Source: Sphingomonas sp. LaA6.9 (GTDB lineage Bacteria; Pseudomonadota; Alphaproteobacteria; Sphingomonadales; Sphingomonadaceae). Taken from it: a stretch of 64,000 nt of DNA. The DNA lies in assembly GCF_022601895.1 (NCBI RefSeq), contig NZ_JAKVIO010000019.1, forward strand, positions 1 to 64,000. The letters run 5' to 3'. Position numbers and translations under genes: made by a program. Shown here piece after piece: positions 60,552-64,000 of this stretch. How positions within the stretch are numbered: the first letter of the stretch is position 1; each line of letters begins with the position of its first letter. The notes under the pieces are model-generated. The model was not told the origin of the DNA and searched no databases. It saw only the letters and a list, made by a program, of their open reading frames with translations.

Positions 60552-60900
60552 GGGTGCCGGATTCGTCCGGCTATGGCGATAAATTGTGTCGTGAAATAGA
60601 TGCAGCGGACCCGGGGGCGGTACCCGGCGGCTCCACCATAACCTTCCGGCAACGGGGGATTTTGACGGGGCCGAACTAGGATCGACGTGTATTGAAAGAC
60701 GATGTTTTTGCCCGGCCTGAATGCGCCGTAAAACCGTTCAAAACCACAAGTGCCAACGATAACGAAGCACTCGCTCTCGCAGCGTAATTTTGGAGCTAAC
60801 GCTCTGAAATTATTCTAAAAGAACGCGGTTCGGGCCGAACCGGGCAACAGAATCGGACTCCAGCGGCCTCCGGGAGGGCCGGGCAACAGAACCTCCCGGA
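60552..60900 (+). ncRNA. ssrA: Circularly permuted (two-piece) tmRNA
   Basis: The transfer-messenger RNA for ribosome rescue, in the permuted alphaproteobacterial form. The acceptor piece comes first: a GCCGG/CCGGC hairpin (60556-60571), the T-arm (stem CCGGG 60611-60615 / CCCGG 60623-60627 with a 7-base loop), the 3' acceptor strand CGGCTCC (60628-60634) and encoded ACCA (60635-60638). After a 28-base spacer comes the 5' acceptor strand GGGGCCG (60667-60673), which pairs over 7 bp with CGGCTCC (one G-U). It is followed by the D-region GGATCGACG and the tag frame ANDNEALALAA-stop (60752-60787). GC-rich pseudoknot-like repeats (CCGGGCAACAGAA twice) follow. The outer ends are approximate. Confidence 0.93.
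60870..60899 (+). terminator. Hairpin at the 3' end of ssrA
   Basis: The arms CCGGGAGG and CCTCCCGG form an 8-bp stem around a 14-base loop containing the second CCGGGCAACAGAA copy. It may be a terminal tmRNA structure or terminator. No T-run follows. Confidence 0.45.
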
Positions 60901-61056
60901 CCTCATCGTCCCGGCACGAAGGTGCGCAGTTCATCGCGCGCCGCTCTCCCCGTCATGCCGTCTTCATCAACTCGTCGCATTTTTTGGAACGCATTGCGCG
61001 CCCGCGCCTTTTGCCAGTTCCGCCGCATGTACGCGGCTCCTGCACAGGGGACTGTA

Positions 61057-61347
61057 ATGAAGACTGTTGTGAAATCGATCGCGCTGGCCGGCCTTGCGAC
61101 GCTGGCCGCCTGCGGGGGCCAGACGCCCACCGAGAACGTCGCCGACAATGTCGAGGCGGTGACCGACAACCAGGCGGATACGATCGACGCGATGGCCGAC
61201 AATGCGACCAACGATGTTGTCGAGGAGCAGCTCGAGAACCAGGCCGATGCGGTCCGCGACGCAGGCGAGGCAAAGGCCGACGCGATTGAAAACGGCGCGC
61301 TCAACGCCGCAACCGCGACCAACGCCACGAATTCGACCGGACAGTAA
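61057..61347 (+). CDS. Small acidic lipoprotein
   Basis: A 96-residue protein. The ATG at 61057 is preceded by AGGGG. The signal and lipobox are MKTVVKSIALAGLATLAAC. The mature part is a low-complexity acidic sequence rich in Ala, Asp, Asn and Glu (NVADNVEAVTDNQADTIDAM), predicted to be helical. Similar small lipoproteins of unknown function are common in sphingomonads. It is followed by a clear terminator. Confidence 0.78.
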   Translation: MKTVVKSIALAGLATLAACGGQTPTENVADNVEAVTDNQADTIDAMADNATNDVVEEQLENQADAVRDAGEAKADAIENGALNAATATNATNSTGQ

Positions 61348-61409
61348 CTTTCGCCGGGTCGTCAGGGCCGGGACGCTGCGTATCGCGGCCCGGCCCGTAC
61401 CACATCCTG

Positions 61410-61440
61410 AAAAGGGGGCGTCCGAAGGGCACCCCTTTTT
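61410..61440 (+). terminator. Intrinsic terminator after the small lipoprotein gene
   Basis: AAAAGGGG and CCCCTTTT enclose a 14-base loop region and run into a T-tract. Together with its position about 60 bp after the stop codon this is a good rho-independent terminator. Confidence 0.75.
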
Positions 61441-61553
61441 TCATTGCTGACGCGCAGCTTTGGGCATGAAGCCCGGCGCCACCTGCGCTATACGCCGCCG
61501 ACATGTCTGGTCGCCTGAATGTTCGAGCGACGCCGTTGGTGGATGAGTGGGCG

Positions 61554-62111
61554 ATGTCGCGATTGATCCTGTTCAACAAGCCCTATGGCGTGCTTCCGCA
61601 ATTCACCGATCGCGGCACGACATCCCCGCGCCCGACGCTGTCGGATTTCATCGACATGCCGGGCGTTTACCCTGCAGGGCGGCTCGATCTCGACAGCGAG
61701 GGCCTGCTCCTGCTCACCGACGATGGCAGGCTGCAGGCGCGGATCGCAGACCCTCGGTTCAAGATGCCCAAGACCTATCTGGTGCAGGTCGAGGGTGACG
61801 CGCAGGAGGCAAGCCTCGAGTCCTTGAGGCAGGGCGTTCGCCTGAAAGACGGTCCAACCCGGCCGGCCGAGGTCGAACGCATTGCCCCTCCCGCGCTCTG
61901 GCCCAGAGATCCGCCGATCCGATTCCGCAAGAGCGTGCCCGACTGCTGGCTCAGGCTCACGATCCGCGAGGGCCGCAACCGGCAGGTGCGCAGGATGACC
62001 GCAGCCATCGGCCACCCGACGCTCAGGCTCGTGCGATGGAGCATCGGCGACTGGACGCTCGACGACGTTCCGCCGGGCGAGTGGCGCGAAGCCGCGATCG
62101 TGCAGCGATAG
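61554..62111 (+). CDS. rluE: 23S rRNA pseudouridine synthase RluE
   Basis: A 185-residue RsuA-family enzyme. The ATG at 61554 ([19 protein letters not shown]) matches the RluE N-terminus; an upstream ATG at 61503 would add 17 non-conserved residues. The catalytic Asp is in [18 protein letters not shown]. Diagnostic RluE segments are [19 protein letters not shown] and [20 protein letters not shown]. The S4 domain of RsuA is absent, as expected for RluE. It should modify U2457 (E. coli numbering) of 23S rRNA. Confidence 0.94.
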   Translation: MSRLILFNKPYGVLPQFTDRGTTSPRPTLSDFIDMPGVYPAGRLDLDSEGLLLLTDDGRLQARIADPRFKMPKTYLVQVEGDAQEASLESLRQGVRLKDGPTRPAEVERIAPPALWPRDPPIRFRKSVPDCWLRLTIREGRNRQVRRMTAAIGHPTLRLVRWSIGDWTLDDVPPGEWREAAIVQR

Positions 62112-62155
62112 GCGATGAAGCGCCCGCAGCAGCCGTCGCTAACCTCCAGAAACAC

Positions 62156-62187
62156 AAAAAGCCCCGCGATCGCTCGCGGGGCTTTTC
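62156..62187. terminator. Bidirectional terminator between rluE and pnp
   Basis: AAAAAGCCCCGCGA and TCGCGGGGCTTTT form a long stem with an A-run on one side and a T-run on the other, between two convergent genes. It can end transcripts from both strands. Confidence 0.9.
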
Positions 62188-62212
62188 GTTTTGGTCGGGC
62201 TGAAGTGAAGCC

Positions 62213-64000
62213 TTAGTCGTCGTCGCGGGTCAGGAACGCGGGCGCGAATTCGGGCTCGGGGCCCTCATCCTTGCCGCCTTCGCTGCGCTCGCGGCGCGGG
62301 CCGCGGTCACCACCGTCGCGGCGCGGGCCACGGTCACGACCGCCGCCACCGCCACGGGGACCGCGATCGCCACCGTCACGACGGGGGCCACGGTCGCCGC
62401 GGTCACCACGCGGGCGTTCTTCACGCGGCGGGCGCGTGTCTTCGAGTTCCGCGCCGGTCTCCTGGTCGACGACGCGCATCGACAGGCGAACCTTGCCGCG
62501 CGGATCGATCTCGAGGACCTTGACCTTGACTTCCTGGCCTTCGGACAGGACGTCGGCCACCTTCTCGACGCGCTCGTTCCTGATCTCCGAGACGTGGACG
62601 AGGCCGTCCTTGCCGCCCATGAAGTTCACGAAGGCGCCGAAATCGACGAGGTTCACGACCTTTCCGTTGTAGATCTTGCCGACTTCCGCTTCCTCGACGA
62701 TCCCGAGGATCCACTTCTTGGCAGCCTCGATCTGCGTCAGGTCCGAAGAGCTGATCTTGATCAGGCCCTCATCGTCGATGTCGACCTTGGCGCCGGTTTC
62801 CGCGACGATCTCGCGGATCACCTTGCCGCCCGTGCCGATGACTTCGCGGATCTTCGACTTGTCGATCTGGATCGTCTCGATGCGCGGTGCATGCGCCGAC
62901 AGCTCTTCACGCGTGTGATCGAGCGCCTTGGCCATTTCGCCGAGGATGTGCGCACGGCCTTCGGCGGCCTGCTTCAGCGCCTGCTTCATGATCTCTTCGG
63001 TGATGCCGGCGATCTTGATGTCCATCTGCATCGTGGTGATGCCTTCGGACGTGCCCGCAACCTTGAAGTCCATGTCGCCGAGGTGATCCTCGTCGCCGAG
63101 GATGTCGCTGATCACCGCGAAATCCTTGCCTTCGAGGATCAGGCCCATCGCGATGCCCGAAACGGGGCGCTTCAGGGGAACGCCCGCATCCATCATCGAG
63201 AGCGAGCCGCCGCACACCGTTGCCATCGACGACGAGCCGTTGGACTCGGTGATGTCCGAAAGCACGCGGATCGTGTAGGGGAACTCGTCCTTGGTGGGCA
63301 GCACGGGGTGCAGCGCACGCCATGCCAGCTTGCCATGGCCGACTTCACGACGGCCCGGCGCGCCGAAGCGGCCGACTTCACCGACCGAATAGGGCGGGAA
63401 GTTATAGTGCAGCATGAAATGCTCGTAACGCAGGCCGGTCAGGCCGTCGATCATCTGCTCGGCGTCCTTGGTGCCCAGCGTGGTGGTGCAGATCGACTGC
63501 GTCTCGCCGCGCGTGAACAGCGCCGAACCGTGCGTGCGGGGCAGGAAGCCCACCATCGCGTCGATCGGGCGGATCTGCGTGGTCGTGCGGCCGTCGATGC
63601 GCTGGCCGTTCTTGAGGATCGCGGTGCGGACGATCTCGGCCTCGAGCTTCTTGACGAGCTTCGATGCGGCCATCTGGTCCTGCGGGGTCGCGTCGGAGAA
63701 CGCTTCCTTCGCCTTGGCGCGCGCCTCGTTGAGAGCGCTCGAGCGTGCCGACTTGTCGGTCAGCTTGTACGCTGCCTCGATGTCCTTGCCGATCAGCTTC
63801 TTGAGCTTGGTCTTCGCGGCCGAAAGGTCGGCCTGCGCGGCCATCGGCCAGGGCTCCTTGGCGGCCTGCTCGGCGAGCTTGATGATCGCGCCGATCACCG
63901 ACTGGATGCCGCGATGCGCGAACATGACCGCGCCGAGCATGACGTCCTCGGAAAGCTCCTTGGCTTCCGATTCAACCATCATCACCGCGTCGTGCGTGCC
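62213..64000 (-). CDS. pnp: Polyribonucleotide nucleotidyltransferase (PNPase), partial
   Basis: The C-terminal ~595 residues of PNPase; the gene continues past base 64,000, since the sequence at the edge ([20 protein letters not shown]) is mid-protein. Visible parts are the helical linker, the second RNase PH core ([39 protein letters not shown]), the KH domain ([20 protein letters not shown]) and the S1 domain ([20 protein letters not shown]). A basic tail of repeated [11 protein letters not shown] blocks follows and ends [11 protein letters not shown]. PNPase degrades RNA 3' to 5' with phosphate; the tail is probably for RNA or degradosome contacts. Confidence 0.96.
   Translation of the reverse strand, partial: GTHDAVMMVESEAKELSEDVMLGAVMFAHRGIQSVIGAIIKLAEQAAKEPWPMAAQADLSAAKTKLKKLIGKDIEAAYKLTDKSARSSALNEARAKAKEAFSDATPQDQMAASKLVKKLEAEIVRTAILKNGQRIDGRTTTQIRPIDAMVGFLPRTHGSALFTRGETQSICTTTLGTKDAEQMIDGLTGLRYEHFMLHYNFPPYSVGEVGRFGAPGRREVGHGKLAWRALHPVLPTKDEFPYTIRVLSDITESNGSSSMATVCGGSLSMMDAGVPLKRPVSGIAMGLILEGKDFAVISDILGDEDHLGDMDFKVAGTSEGITTMQMDIKIAGITEEIMKQALKQAAEGRAHILGEMAKALDHTREELSAHAPRIETIQIDKSKIREVIGTGGKVIREIVAETGAKVDIDDEGLIKISSSDLTQIEAAKKWILGIVEEAEVGKIYNGKVVNLVDFGAFVNFMGGKDGLVHVSEIRNERVEKVADVLSEGQEVKVKVLEIDPRGKVRLSMRVVDQETGAELEDTRPPREERPRGDRGDRGPRRDGGDRGPRGGGGGRDRGPRRDGGDRGPRRERSEGGKDEGPEPEFAPAFLTRDDD

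Noticed and set aside
1-64000. CRISPR array, tRNA, rRNA or complete insertion sequence
   Set aside because: I saw no short regularly spaced repeats, no tRNA-like cloverleaf apart from the tmRNA, and no transposase. A covariance-model scan would be needed to exclude a tRNA fully.

Overview
The window comes from the chromosome of an alphaproteobacterium, almost certainly a sphingomonad (Sphingomonas, Sphingopyxis or a relative). The evidence is the high GC, a circularly permuted (two-piece) tmRNA gene, the abundance of TonB-dependent receptors, autotransporters and Tat-exported enzymes, and a housekeeping block (smc, two dsbA-like genes, dciA, mutY, nudC, pnp). The species is not determined.

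Bases 1-48,200 are accessory. The left edge carries an AT-richer partial hypothetical gene. It is followed by a 1,889-residue repetitive autotransporter facing a LuxR-type regulator across a 26-bp perfect palindrome. Next come a small EF-Tu-barrel-like protein, a CGNR zinc-finger regulator, an epoxide-hydrolase-like enzyme and a VOC/DUF1348 pair. A complete RND efflux operon (adaptor, pump, outer-membrane lipoprotein) is followed by a small gene and two TetR genes. Similar ATCTATCTAT palindromes lie upstream of both the pump operon and the first TetR gene. A LysR gene with a 68-bp tandem duplication over its start faces an FMN-barrel protein. A VCBS/RTX adhesin with three near-identical 363-bp repeats has its own type I secretion ATPase and adaptor. 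A LysR gene faces a set of MFS pump, Cys-nucleophile hydrolase, cupin and cyclophilin-like protein, the last three apparently exported. A 700-residue unknown protein with six Ig-like repeats follows, then a TonB receptor/PhoD phosphatase pair.

Bases 42,000-48,200 hold the most unusual set. A TetR regulator has a perfect operator over the promoter of an operon encoding a TonB receptor, a c-type cytochrome lipoprotein, a signal-bearing aldonolactone-oxidase-like flavoprotein and a Tat-type PLP enzyme of the DSD1/alanine-racemase class. It reads as a cell-envelope uptake-and-oxidation pathway for an unknown substrate.

Bases 48,400-64,000 are core genome: smc, two DsbA-like exported proteins, dciA, mutY, a Tat serine hydrolase, nudC, a Nudix hydrolase, the TPM/TPM/LemA set, mscL, permuted ssrA, a small lipoprotein, rluE, and pnp running off the right edge. 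Three broken genes are also visible: a fragmented gene near 34.1 kb, a MerR-like remnant near 41.8 kb and a DUF6481-like remnant near 28.7 kb. I saw no CRISPR array, tRNA, rRNA or intact insertion sequence.
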